Shown: positions 42,353-52,945 of the stretch, in pieces
Position numbering within the stretch: the first letter of the stretch is position 1
How the letters are laid out: every line of letters begins with the position of its first letter
NCBI RefSeq assembly: GCF_002367995.1
Contig: NZ_AP018207.1
Span: 5,569,963 to 5,633,962 of the forward strand
Length of the DNA stretch: 64,000 nt
Direction of reading: 5' to 3'
From: Calothrix brevissima NIES-22
Lineage (GTDB): Bacteria > Cyanobacteriota > Cyanobacteriia > Cyanobacteriales > Nostocaceae
Program-made: the position numbers and the translations under genes
Notes under the pieces: model-generated
What the model saw: the letters and a program-made list of their open reading frames with translations, nothing else
The model's database searches: none
What the model was told of the DNA's origin: nothing

Positions 42353-44479
42353 ATGCCAAAGCAAATTATTATCGCGGAACAGCATCAAATCGCGGCTGTC
42401 TTTTCGGAAGATCAAATACAAGAACTGGTGGTAGCCACAGGTCATCACCAAATTGGTGATATCTACCTGGGTGTAGTCGAAAATGTATTACCAGGTATTG
42501 ATGCAGCCTTTGTGAATATTGGCGATCCAGAACGTAACGGTTTTATTCATGTTACTGACTTAGGGCCTTTAAAGCTCAAACGTACCGCCGCCGCCATTAC
42601 AGAATTATTAGCACCACAGCAAAAAGTACTGGTGCAAGTCATGAAAGAGCCAACGGGAACCAAAGGCCCCAGGCTCACTGGTAACATTACCTTACCGGGG
42701 CGTTATGTAGTGCTGATGCCCTATGGTAGAGGTGTCAACTTATCGCGGCGAATTAAAAGTGAAAGCGAGCGAAACCGCTTGCGCGCCTTAGCAATTTTAA
42801 TTAAACCTGCGGGAATGGGTTTACTAGTCCGCACAGAAGCAGAAGGTAAACCAGAAGAAGCAATCATCGAAGATTTAGAAGTATTGCAGAAGCAGTGGGA
42901 AGCAATTCAACAAGAAGCCCAATCTACCCGCGCGCCAGCCTTACTGAATCGAGATGATGACTTTATTCAACGTGTTCTGCGGGATATGTACGGTGCAGAT
43001 GTGAATCGAATTGTCGTCGATTCCAGTACCGGTTTGAAGCGAGTCAAACAGTATTTGCAAAACTGGAGCGGGGGTCAAACACCGCAGGGATTGTTAATCG
43101 ATCACCATCGCGATCGCTCCCCAATTTTAGAATACTTCCGCATTAATGCTGCTATTAGAGAAGCCCTCAAACCAAGAGTAGACTTACCTTCTGGGGGATA
43201 CATCATCATTCAGCCTACTGAGGCATTAACAGTTATAGATGTTAACTCCGGCTCCTTTACACGTTCCGCCACAGCTAGAGAGACAGTGTTGTGGACAAAC
43301 TGTGAAGCTGCCACAGAAATCGCCCGCCAAATGCGTTTACGTAATATTGCTGGGGTAATTGTAGTCGATTTCATTGATATGGAATCGCGCCGCGACCAAT
43401 TACAAGTTCTGGAACACTTTAATAAAGCCCTGAAAGCCGATAAAGCGCGACCGCAAATCGCCCAACTCACCGAGTTAGGTTTGGTCGAACTTACCCGGAA
43501 ACGCCAAGGTCAAAATATTTACGAACTATTTGGTGAAACTTGTCCCCATTGCGGTGGTTTAGGGCATACAGTGCGTCTCCCTGGAGAAAGCGAAAACAGA
43601 ATGCCAACACCTCCAGCAGAAATTCCCGATCGCTTTGTCTTACCCCATAGAGAGCCTAGAGAAGCAAGAGAACCCAGAGAAATCCGCGAAACCAGAGAAC
43701 CACGGCTACCAGTAGCCCGGATTCCCGAACCCAGGGAAACATACGATGGCTTTGGCGAACCATTTGATACAGACTCAGACTTAAGTGCCCTGAATCTGAT
43801 GAATCATCCCAGCTATCAAGAAATGAGCGATCGCGATAAGCGCCGCACCCGTACCCGTCGCAGTCGCATTGGTATCGGTACTCCCAATGGCAAAGATGAA
43901 CCCAGAGTAATTAACAGTCCACTCACTTATAGTAGCGAAGCCGACTTAGATCTTGATGCTGATAACGAACTAGCAACAACATCAGAGATACCTGCACCTA
44001 CCCTCAATAAACAAAGTTGGGGCGAACGGGGAGAAAGGACAAAAATTACTAAAGTCGAGCCAGTCAAACCAGTGGTAGAACCACCGGAAATTAGGACTGT
44101 AGAAATGACGATAGAAGAGCAGGATGTTTTTGCTTTAATGGGTATTTCGCCTTTGGTGAAATTAGAGCGGGAAGTCAAAAATCCCAAATCTGTGATTATC
44201 AACATTGTCCAACCCGGACAAGCGCCAACTGCATCCCCCGAACCAGTTTTAGAGCCAATTCCCGCTCCCCAGAAAACTAAAACTGAAGTTAGCGCCGTTA
44301 AATTAGCTGCACCACCAGTTGAAGTTGAACCACAACCTGTTTTACCCCAACCAGTAATCGAACCATCAGGATTTACAGATTTTGCTGATGAAGGGGAAGT
44401 AACTACTTCCACAGCCAGCCGTCGCCGTCGTCGCCGCTCTTCCGCCACTGACGGCAGTAGCTCCACCGAAGAAAGTTAA
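42353..44479 (+). CDS. rne: Ribonuclease E/G
   Basis: Endoribonuclease that starts mRNA decay and matures rRNA. 708 residues. The S1/RNase H-like and catalytic half (1-~420) has IGDIYLGVVENVLPGIDAAFVNIG, RLTGNITLPGRYVVLMP, VIDVNSGSFT and IIVQ-like metal-binding segments, then the Zn-link CPHCGG (about 395-400). The C-terminal part is natively unfolded. It includes an Arg/Glu-rich stretch EPREAREPREIRETREPR (about 433-455), and ends in the nonapeptide RRRRRRSSA (690-698), known in cyanobacteria as the recognition site for PNPase. Followed 7 bp later by rnhB, so they are co-transcribed. Confidence 0.95.
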   Translation: MPKQIIIAEQHQIAAVFSEDQIQELVVATGHHQIGDIYLGVVENVLPGIDAAFVNIGDPERNGFIHVTDLGPLKLKRTAAAITELLAPQQKVLVQVMKEPTGTKGPRLTGNITLPGRYVVLMPYGRGVNLSRRIKSESERNRLRALAILIKPAGMGLLVRTEAEGKPEEAIIEDLEVLQKQWEAIQQEAQSTRAPALLNRDDDFIQRVLRDMYGADVNRIVVDSSTGLKRVKQYLQNWSGGQTPQGLLIDHHRDRSPILEYFRINAAIREALKPRVDLPSGGYIIIQPTEALTVIDVNSGSFTRSATARETVLWTNCEAATEIARQMRLRNIAGVIVVDFIDMESRRDQLQVLEHFNKALKADKARPQIAQLTELGLVELTRKRQGQNIYELFGETCPHCGGLGHTVRLPGESENRMPTPPAEIPDRFVLPHREPREAREPREIRETREPRLPVARIPEPRETYDGFGEPFDTDSDLSALNLMNHPSYQEMSDRDKRRTRTRRSRIGIGTPNGKDEPRVINSPLTYSSEADLDLDADNELATTSEIPAPTLNKQSWGERGERTKITKVEPVKPVVEPPEIRTVEMTIEEQDVFALMGISPLVKLEREVKNPKSVIINIVQPGQAPTASPEPVLEPIPAPQKTKTEVSAVKLAAPPVEVEPQPVLPQPVIEPSGFTDFADEGEVTTSTASRRRRRRSSATDGSSSTEES

Positions 44480-44486
44480 TCTAAGT

Positions 44487-45152
44487 ATGGTGAAAACCAG
44501 ACAAACTGCGGCAGATATTTGCTCCGTACCCTCCCCCAGCGCATTCAATTGGCTGGAGTTATCTGACTTATCAGGTACTTCAGCCATAGCGGGTGTAGAT
44601 GAAGTGGGGCGAGGGGCGTTATTTGGCCCTGTAGTTGCAGCAGCAGTGTTACTACCTGCTGCTGCTTTGCCGGAACTAATCGCAGCTAAAATTAACGATA
44701 GTAAAAAGCTGTCTAGTTCCCGCAGAGCGCAACTAGCAAAGCAAATTTGTACCCTAGCAATAGACTGGAAAATTGGCTTTGCTTCCACGGCGGAAATCGA
44801 TCGTTTAAATATTTTGCAAGCCACATTGTTGGCAATGAAGCGGGCTGTGCTGAAATTGAAGGTACAGCCTGCTTTGTGCTTAATTGATGGTAATCAGTCC
44901 ATCAAAGACTTATTACTACCACAACAAACAATAGTTAAAGGAGATGAGCGATCGCTAAATATAGCCGCAGCTAGTATAGTGGCTAAAGTTTGGCGCGACG
45001 ATTTAGTGCTGCGTCTAGCATCAAAATACCCCATGTACGACCTCACAAGTAACAAGGGTTATGGTAGCCAAAAACATTTACTAGCTCTGCAAAAATACGG
45101 GACTTCACCCCTGCATCGCAAATCTTTTCGTCCTTGCCAAATCTCATGCTGA
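44487..45152 (+). CDS. rnhB: Ribonuclease HII
   Basis: Cuts RNA of RNA-DNA hybrids and removes misincorporated ribonucleotides. 221 residues, with the catalytic motif AGVDEVGRG (Asp38, Glu39), the GPVVAAAVLL strand, DSKKLSSSRR, ALCLIDGN (third Asp) and KGDERSLNIAAASIVAKVWRD. Start ATG 44487, 7 bp after the rne stop. A 7-bp hairpin (45151-45157 / 45164-45170) overlaps its stop region, facing the convergent DUF1997 gene. Confidence 0.94.
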   Translation: MVKTRQTAADICSVPSPSAFNWLELSDLSGTSAIAGVDEVGRGALFGPVVAAAVLLPAAALPELIAAKINDSKKLSSSRRAQLAKQICTLAIDWKIGFASTAEIDRLNILQATLLAMKRAVLKLKVQPALCLIDGNQSIKDLLLPQQTIVKGDERSLNIAAASIVAKVWRDDLVLRLASKYPMYDLTSNKGYGSQKHLLALQKYGTSPLHRKSFRPCQISC

Positions 45153-45201
45153 AGAACCATTGTGTTCTTCGGCTTGTTGATTGGGAATAGGGAAAAGACG
45201 T

Positions 45202-45789
45202 TTATTCCGGATTGAGAATTGGTAATTCTCCAGTGCGATCGCTCAGTCCTTGTTCTTTTGTTTGGACGCTCACCCAACGACGATAATCTGCTAACAATTG
45301 ATGTAGCAATCTTTGCTTCACAGTCAACAGCACACTCTTGAGTAAACCATTACCAGTAGCTTCTAAAATTGGTTTAGGAGTAAAACAAAATGGTGGTGGT
45401 AGTTCTACCTGTACTGCTAAATCCGCTTTGCCTTGTAGATAAGTTTCTGTATTGTGTTGTAATGGAGAGAGATAACCTTTTAAATTTAGCGCAAAGCGTT
45501 GATTAATATAATCAACACCCAGAATTTCACAACCTACAGAACGTAAATAAAGAGTTCCCTGGGAATCTGCCCATACTCTCATGTCTACAGTAGGTTGAAT
45601 ACTGAGTGACATAAAACTCAAAGGACGCATTTTCAAACGAAATACTTCTTCAGAGATTTGCTGAATGCGATTATTATCTACCAACGCATAAACTAGTCGC
45701 TGGGGTTGACGCAAGTAGTGCTGAATGGGAATAGGCTGCTTGGGAACAACTATTTCCACCGATTGAGAAGCAGTAAACTGGGTCGTCAT
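45202..45789 (-). CDS. DUF1997 family protein
   Basis: A 195-residue soluble protein of the cyanobacterial/plant DUF1997 family: IPIQHYLRQPQRLVYALVDNNRIQQISEEVFRLKMRPLSFMSLSIQPTVDMRVW, later LKGYLSPLQHNTETYLQGKADLAVQVELPPPFCFTPKPILEATGNGLLKSVLLTVKQRLLHQLLADYRRW. The shape (a mixed beta sheet closed by a long C-terminal helix) recalls SRPBCC-like folds. Function unknown. Conserved beside rnhB in Nostocales. Start ATG 45789. Confidence 0.85.
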   Translation of the reverse strand: MTTQFTASQSVEIVVPKQPIPIQHYLRQPQRLVYALVDNNRIQQISEEVFRLKMRPLSFMSLSIQPTVDMRVWADSQGTLYLRSVGCEILGVDYINQRFALNLKGYLSPLQHNTETYLQGKADLAVQVELPPPFCFTPKPILEATGNGLLKSVLLTVKQRLLHQLLADYRRWVSVQTKEQGLSDRTGELPILNPE

Positions 45790-46292
45790 GGGTAGTTATA
45801 TATAATTTGTCATTTAATCTTTTTAGTTCTTTAAAAAAATTAAATTGACTGGTAAAAAGTTTAAACTTATTTGATTATAAAAATAATTGCTGCTAAAAAA
45901 CTATCGCCTATGGGTAAAAACTTGATAATCTGATTACTATCTTTAGATAGAAAAATATATGCGTAGTCATTGGAATTAATGATTGACAAAAGAGAGAAAC
46001 TATGTAAAGCCTGGTAATTAATGAATAGTAAAATTACTCATTAATCCAGTGCAACATTAAATCACAGGTTAGGAATTATCTATTTCTAGAAAATAGTTTT
46101 GGCAACCTAATTTATCCTTAGTAAAAATCCTTACTCTCGGCAAGTATTTTATTGTTAGTAGGAGTTTAGCAAATCAAATTCATCCTAGCCAGTTTTCAGT
46201 CACAAATAATATATGTAGCACTATCCCCAGCTATTCAAAATGTACTAGAACATCAATGTTGAGCATTTTTTGTCAATGTGTAATTCCTATTA
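45790..46292. other. AT-rich intergenic region
   Basis: About 500 bp without ORF between the DUF1997 start and the MITE. The only structure noted is a 7-bp self-complementary CTATCTTTAGATAG near 45938-45951. Confidence 0.4.
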
Positions 46293-46441
46293 GGGACATC
46301 CAATTTTTTAAATACCCAATAAATTTGTAGTGCGAGCGTCTCGCTCGCTTTTGAACACCAGCGAGCAAGAGTTCGGCGTGAGCGCTCAGTCGAACGCTGC
46401 TCGCACTACGAAATATGGGTAATTTATTTTTTGTAAGTCCC
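46293..46441. mobile_element. 149-bp MITE with long inverted ends and TTA target duplication
   Basis: Outer ends GGGACATCC... and ...AAGTCCC are inverted, followed inside by ACCCA/TGGGT and a strong inner pair GTAGTGCGAGC (46327-) / GCTCGCACTAC (-46409). The central part carries GCGAGC repeats. A 3-bp direct repeat TTA flanks it (46290-46292 and 46442-46444). No ORF. IS5-like or Tc1-like transposition is inferred from the short duplication. Confidence 0.7.
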
Positions 46442-46501
46442 TTAACTACTGACAAATTACAATTGAATTTCGGGAACTCTAAAAAATAAATTATTCCATT
46501 C

Positions 46502-46560
46502 AAGTCGTTGACTGTTGACGGTTCACAGTTAACAGTCAACAGTCAACAGTCAACCGTGAA
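46502..46560. repeat. GTTGACT/CAGTCAA heptamer palindrome
   Basis: Tandem AGTCAAC units facing GTTGACTGTTGACGG, giving a long imperfect hairpin about 85 bp upstream of pheA. Same heptamer class as 13103-13132. Confidence 0.75.
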
Positions 46561-46643
46561 CAATAACTTCGGGAATATTTTTTTACCTGCAAGTCCCTTC
46601 TCACCCTAGTTATCACTTCAAATCGCATTTTACAGCTAAAAAT

Positions 46644-47513
46644 ATGACATTATCCATCGCACATTTAGGCCCGCCAGGTACTTACGCAGAGCAAGCAGCT
46701 GTTATTTATGCTAACTGGTTAAAGCAAAATACAGGAATTGAAGCTACTTTATGTCCTTATCCTAGCATTGCCCAATCACTCCAAGCTGTTGCCCAAGGAA
46801 ATACTCAATTAGCAGTTGTACCGGTAGAAAATTCCATTGAAGGTAGCGTCACCATGACAATGGATGCGCTGTGGATGTTGGATAGTTTACGAATTCAGTT
46901 AGCGCTGATATTACCAATTACTCATACTTTAATTTCTTGCGCTACTAGTTTAGATGAAATCAAAACTGTTTATTCACATCCACAAGCTTTAGCACAATGT
47001 CAAGGATGGTTAGAGCAGTTTCTCCCAAACGTACAGCTAATTCCTAGCAATTCCACCACTGAAGCATTAGAGTTACTGAAAGAAGATACTACATCAGCTG
47101 CGATCGCATCTATGAGAGCAGCTGAACTCTACAACCTACCTACATTAGCTACTGGTATCAACGATCGTCCAGAAAATTGCACGCGCTTTTGGGTAATCAG
47201 TCAAGGTGAAACAGACAATTCATACCCAAAATCCTCAACCAGTCGGACTCATACATCCCTGGCTTTTAGTTTACCTGCTAATCTACCCGGCGCACTTGTC
47301 AAACCTTTGCAGATATTTGCACAATTAGACATCAACCTCAGTCGGATTGAATCTCGTCCCACAAAACGCTCGTTGGGAGAATACTTATTTTTTATGGATT
47401 TAGAAGCAGATGCGGATACACCGAAAATGCAATCTGCTTTAGCAGAATTAAACAGCTACACAGAAATTCTGAAAATTTTTGGTAGCTATAATATTCTGCC
47501 AATAGAAATTTAG
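46644..47513 (+). CDS. pheA: Prephenate dehydratase
   Basis: Converts prephenate to phenylpyruvate in phenylalanine synthesis. 289 residues, a monofunctional form without chorismate mutase. The dehydratase domain (1-~185) has HLGPPGTYAEQAA, VPVENSIEGSVTMTMD and the catalytic Thr in ENCTRFWVI (TRF). The ACT regulatory domain (about 205-285) has GALVKPLQIFAQLDINLSRIESRP, the ESRP motif for Phe feedback binding. Start ATG 46644. Confidence 0.95.
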   Translation: MTLSIAHLGPPGTYAEQAAVIYANWLKQNTGIEATLCPYPSIAQSLQAVAQGNTQLAVVPVENSIEGSVTMTMDALWMLDSLRIQLALILPITHTLISCATSLDEIKTVYSHPQALAQCQGWLEQFLPNVQLIPSNSTTEALELLKEDTTSAAIASMRAAELYNLPTLATGINDRPENCTRFWVISQGETDNSYPKSSTSRTHTSLAFSLPANLPGALVKPLQIFAQLDINLSRIESRPTKRSLGEYLFFMDLEADADTPKMQSALAELNSYTEILKIFGSYNILPIEI

Positions 47514-47515
47514 CA

Positions 47516-47555
47516 TTGGTTAGTAGTCAGTGGTTAGTAGTCAGTGGTCAGTTGT
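47516..47555. repeat. TTAGTAGTCAGTGG heptamer-type array
   Basis: Tandem GTCAGTGGTTAGTA units right after the pheA stop, related to 11204-11230. Confidence 0.75.
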
Positions 47556-47587
47556 TTTTATCCCGAACCACTGCACTTTCTTTCTAG

Positions 47588-48238
47588 CTATAACTTTTGG
47601 TTAAATGTGTCTTTGAGAACAGTCCGCGCTGCTAAATGATTTCTGGTAGAAGTTAAGATTTCCGATTCCCGTTCTAGACGAGCAGCAGTATCTCGCATTT
47701 CTAACAATGATTGCTGTTCTGCGGCTACCCCATAAAGGTTACTAGCTACCCAATAAGATAATTCTGTGGGTAAATCTGGGACATCTTCTGGTAATTCAAT
47801 ATTTTGTTCTGTTAATTTGGCGGAAAGACGCACAACATCACGCAACAGTTGTTCAACTTCAGATGCTAAAGGCCGTAAATCTTTGGTTGGTGCTTGGTCT
47901 TCAATCCACTCAACTAAAGCTACGCGGTAAGGTTTTTCGCGCACATATTCTAAAATACGGAATCTTTGCTGACCTAAAGTTAACATCTTCATCCGGTCAT
48001 CTGGCAGTCGCTGGTAATGAATAATTTCTGCACAGCAACCAACATTAGCAATGGTTCCTTTGACTGGATCGACCATTAAAACACCAAACCTGCGATCGCT
48101 TTCCAAAATCGTGTTCATCATGATTCGGTAGCGAAATTCAAATATATGCAGAGGTAATGGTCTGCTGGGAAAAAGAACTACATCAGGCAACGGGAACACA
48201 GGTAGTTCGCGAACTGCAATTCTAGATGAGGATGTCAT
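47588..48238 (-). CDS. Lon N-terminal (substrate-binding) domain protein
   Basis: A 216-residue stand-alone LON substrate-binding domain without ATPase or protease part (VRELPVFPLPDVVLFPSRPLPLHIFEFRYRIMM, RFGVLMV, VGCCAEI, LTLGQQRFRILEYV). The helical C-terminal half corresponds to the Lon linker helix region. Full-size for the cyanobacterial and plant PUA-like LON proteins; role in protein quality control is inferred. Start ATG 48238. Confidence 0.92.
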   Translation of the reverse strand: MTSSSRIAVRELPVFPLPDVVLFPSRPLPLHIFEFRYRIMMNTILESDRRFGVLMVDPVKGTIANVGCCAEIIHYQRLPDDRMKMLTLGQQRFRILEYVREKPYRVALVEWIEDQAPTKDLRPLASEVEQLLRDVVRLSAKLTEQNIELPEDVPDLPTELSYWVASNLYGVAAEQQSLLEMRDTAARLERESEILTSTRNHLAARTVLKDTFNQKL

Positions 48239-48331
48239 AGTTACTTTGGTATAAAGTTAATCTCTAAGATTTAAAGTACTCTGCTTCTCCCGTAATTTGT
48301 TTTTATTCTATCATTTGTTTTGAATGCTAAT

Positions 48332-48362
48332 TAAAAAGCCCTGAGGTAGATTACTTCAGGGC
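48332..48362 (-). terminator. Intrinsic terminator of the str-rpsJ transcript
   Basis: Stem GCCCTGAGGTA / TACTTCAGGGC (48338-48348 and 48352-48362, one mismatch, 3-nt loop), followed on the minus strand by TTTTTAATTAG. It is the first strong T-tailed hairpin after rpsJ. Confidence 0.8.
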
Positions 48363-48379
48363 AGTGTCAATGTGAATAC

Positions 48380-48536
48380 AAGGGTCAATGGTCATTTGTC
48401 AATGGTCAATGGTCATTTGTCAAGATTAAATGGTTCTGGACTTTTGACTAGGGTCAATGGTCATTTGTCAAGGTTAATGCCTCTGGACGTTTGACTATAG
48501 ACGTTTGACTATGGACTTTTAACTATAGACTTTTGA
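48380..48536. repeat. GTCAATGGTCATTT and GGACTTTTGACTAT arrays
   Basis: Two heptamer-based arrays: GTCAATG/GTCATTT units, then TTGACTATAGAC-type units, filling the gap between the terminator and the rpsJ stop. Confidence 0.8.
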
Positions 48537-48538
48537 CT

Positions 48539-48856
48539 TTAAAGTTTTACTTCGATATCTACACCTGATGGTAAATCCAACTTCATCAGCGCATCAATTG
48601 TTTTAGAAGAAGGTTGATAGATATCAATGATCCGGCGATGGGTACGAGTTTCAAAATGTTCTCGGGAATCTTTATCTACGTGAGGCGATCGCAATACACA
48701 ATAGATTTTACGTTTTGTCGGCAAAGGAATAGGCCCAATAGCTGTGGCGTTGGTGCGGTTAGCGGTGTCTACAATCTTCTCGCAAGATGTATCCAATAAG
48801 CGACGATCGAAAGCTTGTAAGCGGATTCTAATTTTCTGCTGCTGTAGAGTTGCCAT
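48539..48856 (-). CDS. rpsJ: 30S ribosomal protein S10
   Basis: 105 residues, complete S10 ([66 protein letters not shown]). Also known as NusE, part of transcription antitermination. It follows tuf in the cyanobacterial arrangement, with an extra hairpin between. Start ATG 48856. Confidence 0.97.
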   Translation of the reverse strand: MATLQQQKIRIRLQAFDRRLLDTSCEKIVDTANRTNATAIGPIPLPTKRKIYCVLRSPHVDKDSREHFETRTHRRIIDIYQPSSKTIDALMKLDLPSGVDIEVKL

Positions 48857-48949
48857 CTTTAGTTTTCTAGGTTCTGGTTAGTTAAGTTAATAGAAAGAAC
48901 TGGAGACTGGGACTCCCAATTGCCAATTCTTTCAACAAAGGGAAGAGAA

Positions 48950-48983
48950 AGGAGCAGAGAATGATTGTGCTATCTCTGCTCCT
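48950..48983 (-). terminator. Hairpin between tuf and rpsJ
   Basis: Perfect 11-bp stem AGGAGCAGAGA (48950-48960) / TCTCTGCTCCT (48973-48983), 12-nt loop, 24 bp after the tuf stop. On the minus strand it is followed by TTCTCTTCCCTTTG. Probably a partial terminator or processing site that lowers rpsJ relative to tuf. Confidence 0.6.
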
Positions 48984-49006
48984 TTTTAATGAGAGCTACA
49001 AAGGTG

Positions 49007-50236
49007 TTATTTGAGAATCTTAGAAACAACACCCGCACCGATGGTACGACCACCTTCACGAATCGCAAAGCGCATCCCTTGCTCAATCGCGATTGGGTTG
49101 ATCAATTCTACAGTCATTTTGATGCGATCGCCTGGCATCACCATTTCTGCCGCAGCGCCTTCATCGGAGGTAAATGCTGTGATGGTGCCGGTTACATCAG
49201 TTGTCCGTACATAAAACTGGGGACGGTAGCCAGGGAAAAATGGGGTTTTCCGGCCGCCTTCTTTTTCTGTCAGAACGTACACTTCACCTTCAAATTGAGT
49301 GTGAGGTGTAATCGAACCGGGTTTAGCTAGTACCATACCGCGCTCAACGTCTTCTTTTTTTAGACCACGCAGCAGTACACCGGCGTTATCTCCAGCCATA
49401 CCTTCATCGAGGCTCTTCTTGAACATTTCGATGCCGGTGACGGTAGTGGTACGAGTATCTCTCAAACCAACTAGCTCTACAGTATCGTTAACCTTAACCT
49501 TACCTCTTTCGATACGTCCAGTAGCCACAGTTCCACGACCTGTGATGGTGAACACATCTTCTACAGCCATCAAGAAGGGTTGGTCAACAGCACGCTCTGG
49601 GTCGGGAATGTAGGAGTCTACAGCGTCCATCAATTCGTAGATTTTATCTACCCATTTATCTCCACCCCTTTGGGTTTTGGGGTCAGCAGTCATTTTTTCT
49701 AGAGCTTTGAGACCAGAGCCTTTGATAATGGGAATATTGTCACCATCAAAATCGTATTCAGTCAACAATTCTCTGAGTTCTAGTTCGACTAGTTCCAACA
49801 GTTCTTCGTCATCCATCATGTCTTCTTTGTTCAAGAAGACCACCAAGCTGGGAACGCCTACTTGTTTTGCTAGCAGGATGTGTTCGCGGGTTTGGGGCAT
49901 GGGCCCATCGGTTGCAGCTACTACCAGGATGGCTCCATCCATTTGTGCCGCACCAGTAATCATATTTTTCACGTAGTCAGCGTGTCCAGGACAGTCTACG
50001 TGAGCATAGTGGCGGTTTTGGGTTTCATACTCAACGTGAGCTGTGTTGATGGTAATACCCCGCGCCTTTTCTTCTGGTGCGTTGTCGATTTGGTCGTAGC
50101 CTTTAGCTATAGCTTGGCCCAGAGCCGCCAAGGTCATAGTGATGGCTGCTGTTAATGTTGTTTTACCGTGGTCAACGTGGCCAATAGTACCGATGTTAAC
50201 GTGGGGTTTATTCCTTTCAAACTTTGCGCGTGCCAT
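49007..50236 (-). CDS. tuf: Elongation factor Tu
   Basis: GTPase that brings aminoacyl-tRNA to the ribosome. 409 residues, the cyanobacterial/plastid length. G1 GHVDHGKT (19-26), switch [16 protein letters not shown]3 DCPGH, G4 NKED and the cyanobacteria-type insert around [13 protein letters not shown] are all visible; domains II and III follow. Start ATG 50236, 22 bp after the fusA stop, so part of the str operon. Confidence 0.98.
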   Translation of the reverse strand: MARAKFERNKPHVNIGTIGHVDHGKTTLTAAITMTLAALGQAIAKGYDQIDNAPEEKARGITINTAHVEYETQNRHYAHVDCPGHADYVKNMITGAAQMDGAILVVAATDGPMPQTREHILLAKQVGVPSLVVFLNKEDMMDDEELLELVELELRELLTEYDFDGDNIPIIKGSGLKALEKMTADPKTQRGGDKWVDKIYELMDAVDSYIPDPERAVDQPFLMAVEDVFTITGRGTVATGRIERGKVKVNDTVELVGLRDTRTTTVTGIEMFKKSLDEGMAGDNAGVLLRGLKKEDVERGMVLAKPGSITPHTQFEGEVYVLTEKEGGRKTPFFPGYRPQFYVRTTDVTGTITAFTSDEGAAAEMVMPGDRIKMTVELINPIAIEQGMRFAIREGGRTIGAGVVSKILK

Positions 50237-50258
50237 GAATGCTCGTTTCCTTTTTTAA

Positions 50259-52337
50259 TTAAGCGTTCCCTTTGCTTTTAGCGATGATTGCCTCAGCCAC
50301 GTTGCGAGGCACTTCTTCGTAGTGGCTAAACTCCATTGAGAAGATGCCCCGACCCTGGGTTTTAGACCGGATATCAGTGGCGTAGCCAAACATTTCTGCT
50401 AATGGGACTTTAGCAGTCACTTTAGCAAGACCTTGCTCAGATCCCATACCCTCAATTTGTCCGCGACGGGAATTGAGGTCACCCATGACATCGCCCAGGA
50501 AGTTCTCTGGAACTTCAACTTCGACTTTCATCATAGGCTCTAAGAGGACAGGCGAAGCTTTGGTTACTGCTTCTTTCAACGCCATAGATCCGGCGATTTT
50601 GAAAGCCATTTCTGAAGAGTCTACATCATGGTAAGAGCCATCTACCAATGTAGCTTTGACATCAATGAGCGGATAGCCAGCTAAAATCCCAGATTCGCAG
50701 CATTCTTTCATTCCTTGCTCTGCGGGGCCGATGTACTCTTTCGGTACTACACCACCCACAATCTTAGAAACAAATTCAAAGCCGCTTCCTGGTTCGCCTG
50801 GTTCCAAATCGATCACTACGTGACCGTATTGACCCTTACCACCACTTTGGCGGATAAATTTACCTTCAATTTTGGAGACTGCTTTACGAATTGTTTCGCG
50901 GTAAGCTACTTGGGGGGCACCCACATTTGCTTCCACTTTAAATTCACGTAACATCCGGTCTACCAGAATTTCCAGGTGTAGCTCTCCCATCCCTGCAATC
51001 ACTGTTTGGTTGGTTTCAGGATCGACGTGGACGCGGAAGGTCGGGTCTTCTTCTGAAAGCGATTGCAGTGCCTTGGATAATTTATCCATGTCATTCTTGG
51101 TTTTGGGTTCAACCGCCACCGAGATTACAGGCTCAGGGATGAATAAAGATTCCAGAATTACTGGCGCTCCTTCATCAGTAATGGTGTCACCTGTTAGGGT
51201 ATCTTTCAAACCCAACGCTGCACCTAAATCGCCAGCCCGCATTTCTTCGACATCTTGTCGTTCATCCGCTTTCAAAATCACGAGGCGGGAGATCCGTTCT
51301 TTCTTATTCTTGGTCGCGTTGAGAATGTAACTACCTTTCTTCAGGACACCTGAATAAACGCGCACAAAGGTTAGGCGACCGTATGGATCAGCCATAATCT
51401 TGAATGCCAGAGCTGACAATGGTTCGTTATCATCAGCACGACGCTCAACGGTATCGCCGTTGGGTAATGTACCTTGAATTGCGGGTACATCAATTGGTGC
51501 TGGTAGGTAATCTACAACCGCATCCAGCATTAGCTGTACGCCTTTATTTTTGAAGGCTGAACCGCACAGCACAGGCACAATTGTACCCGCGATGGTTCCT
51601 TTGCGCAGAGCAGTTTGAATTTCCGCTTCTGTAAGTTCTTCGCCCTCGAAGTACTTATTCATCAAATCGTCATCGGTTTCTGCTACTGCTTCGATGAGTT
51701 TGGCGCGGTATTCTGTTGCTTGCGGTTGCAAATCTTCAGGAATTTCAGTGTCCTGAATATCTGTTCCCTGATCGTTGTTGTAAATATAGGCACGCATCCG
51801 TACCAGGTCAACGATACCTTTAAATTCGGTTTCGCTACCAATTGGCAGTTGAATGGCAATGGCGTTAGCTCGCAAGCGATCACGCATTTGCTCGTGAACT
51901 CTATAGAAGTTCGCGCCTGTACGATCCATCTTGTTGATAAAGGCGATGCGCGGTACTTTATAGCGATCTGCTTGTCGCCATACTGTTTCTGACTGGGGTT
52001 GTACGCCACCTACAGAACAGAACACGGCGATTACACCATCCAACACACGCATGGAGCGTTCAACTTCAATTGTGAAGTCAACGTGACCTGGAGTATCGAT
52101 AATGTTTATTTGATGATCTTTCCAGCTGGTACTGATAGCTGCTGCGGTGATGGTAATTCCTCTTTCCCGCTCTTGCTCCATCCAGTCTGTGACGGCTGTT
52201 CCTTCATGGACTTCGCCAATCTTATGAATTATCCCAGAGTAAAACAATATTCTCTCTGTTGTTGTTGTCTTGCCCGCATCTATATGCGCCGCAATGCCGA
52301 TATTGCGTACTCTCTCTAGCGGGATCGTGCGTGCCAC
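50259..52337 (-). CDS. fusA: Elongation factor G
   Basis: Translocation GTPase, 692 residues, full length. G1 [17 protein letters not shown] switch I, G3 DTPGHVD, G4 NKMDRTG, then domains II-V with GMGELHLEI and the RRGQIEGM loop of domain V. Third gene of the rpsL-rpsG-fusA-tuf-rpsJ operon. Start ATG 52337. Confidence 0.98.
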   Translation of the reverse strand: MARTIPLERVRNIGIAAHIDAGKTTTTERILFYSGIIHKIGEVHEGTAVTDWMEQERERGITITAAAISTSWKDHQINIIDTPGHVDFTIEVERSMRVLDGVIAVFCSVGGVQPQSETVWRQADRYKVPRIAFINKMDRTGANFYRVHEQMRDRLRANAIAIQLPIGSETEFKGIVDLVRMRAYIYNNDQGTDIQDTEIPEDLQPQATEYRAKLIEAVAETDDDLMNKYFEGEELTEAEIQTALRKGTIAGTIVPVLCGSAFKNKGVQLMLDAVVDYLPAPIDVPAIQGTLPNGDTVERRADDNEPLSALAFKIMADPYGRLTFVRVYSGVLKKGSYILNATKNKKERISRLVILKADERQDVEEMRAGDLGAALGLKDTLTGDTITDEGAPVILESLFIPEPVISVAVEPKTKNDMDKLSKALQSLSEEDPTFRVHVDPETNQTVIAGMGELHLEILVDRMLREFKVEANVGAPQVAYRETIRKAVSKIEGKFIRQSGGKGQYGHVVIDLEPGEPGSGFEFVSKIVGGVVPKEYIGPAEQGMKECCESGILAGYPLIDVKATLVDGSYHDVDSSEMAFKIAGSMALKEAVTKASPVLLEPMMKVEVEVPENFLGDVMGDLNSRRGQIEGMGSEQGLAKVTAKVPLAEMFGYATDIRSKTQGRGIFSMEFSHYEEVPRNVAEAIIAKSKGNA

Positions 52338-52474
52338 AGTAGCCTCCTATAGTTTTCGCCTCATGATATCTTGTATATTACTCTTTGTTAAGATTCTATA
52401 CTTTTACGGAAAACCGTCTTTTTTTGAAACCCGCGATATATCGTTACCATATAAACGATATACCGCTTTTGGAT

Positions 52475-52945
52475 TTAGTAACGATAGTGAGCAAAGGCTT
52501 TGTTGGCTTCTGCCATGCGGTGTGTTTCTTCCCGCTTACGAATAGCATTTCCGGTTTCGTTGGCTGCATCCATTAACTCATTGGCTAATTTGCCTGCCAT
52601 TGTGCGTCCGGGTCGAGAACGAGAAAATTGTACCAGCCAACGTAGTGCTAGGGTAGTACCCCGTTCGGAACGCACTTCCATTGGTACTTGGTAGGTAGCG
52701 CCACCTACTCGGCGGGCTTTGACTTCTACTAAAGGCGTTGCATTGCGCACTGCTCTTTCAAAGGTTTCTAAAGCTGGATTACCAGTGCGTTCTTCAATTG
52801 TTTTCATGGCATCATAAACGATGCGTGCCGCTAGTGATTTTTTTCCATGACGCATTATGCGCCGCATTATCATGCTAACTAGGCGACTATTATAAACTGA
52901 GTCAGGCGGAACTGGGCGCCTTTGACTAACACCACGACGAGACAT
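52475..52945 (-). CDS. rpsG: 30S ribosomal protein S7
   Basis: 156 residues, the standard S7 length ([79 protein letters not shown]). Primary rRNA-binding protein of the 30S head. Start ATG 52945, 384 bp after rpsL, an unusually long gap for this operon. Confidence 0.98.
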   Translation of the reverse strand: MSRRGVSQRRPVPPDSVYNSRLVSMIMRRIMRHGKKSLAARIVYDAMKTIEERTGNPALETFERAVRNATPLVEVKARRVGGATYQVPMEVRSERGTTLALRWLVQFSRSRPGRTMAGKLANELMDAANETGNAIRKREETHRMAEANKAFAHYRY

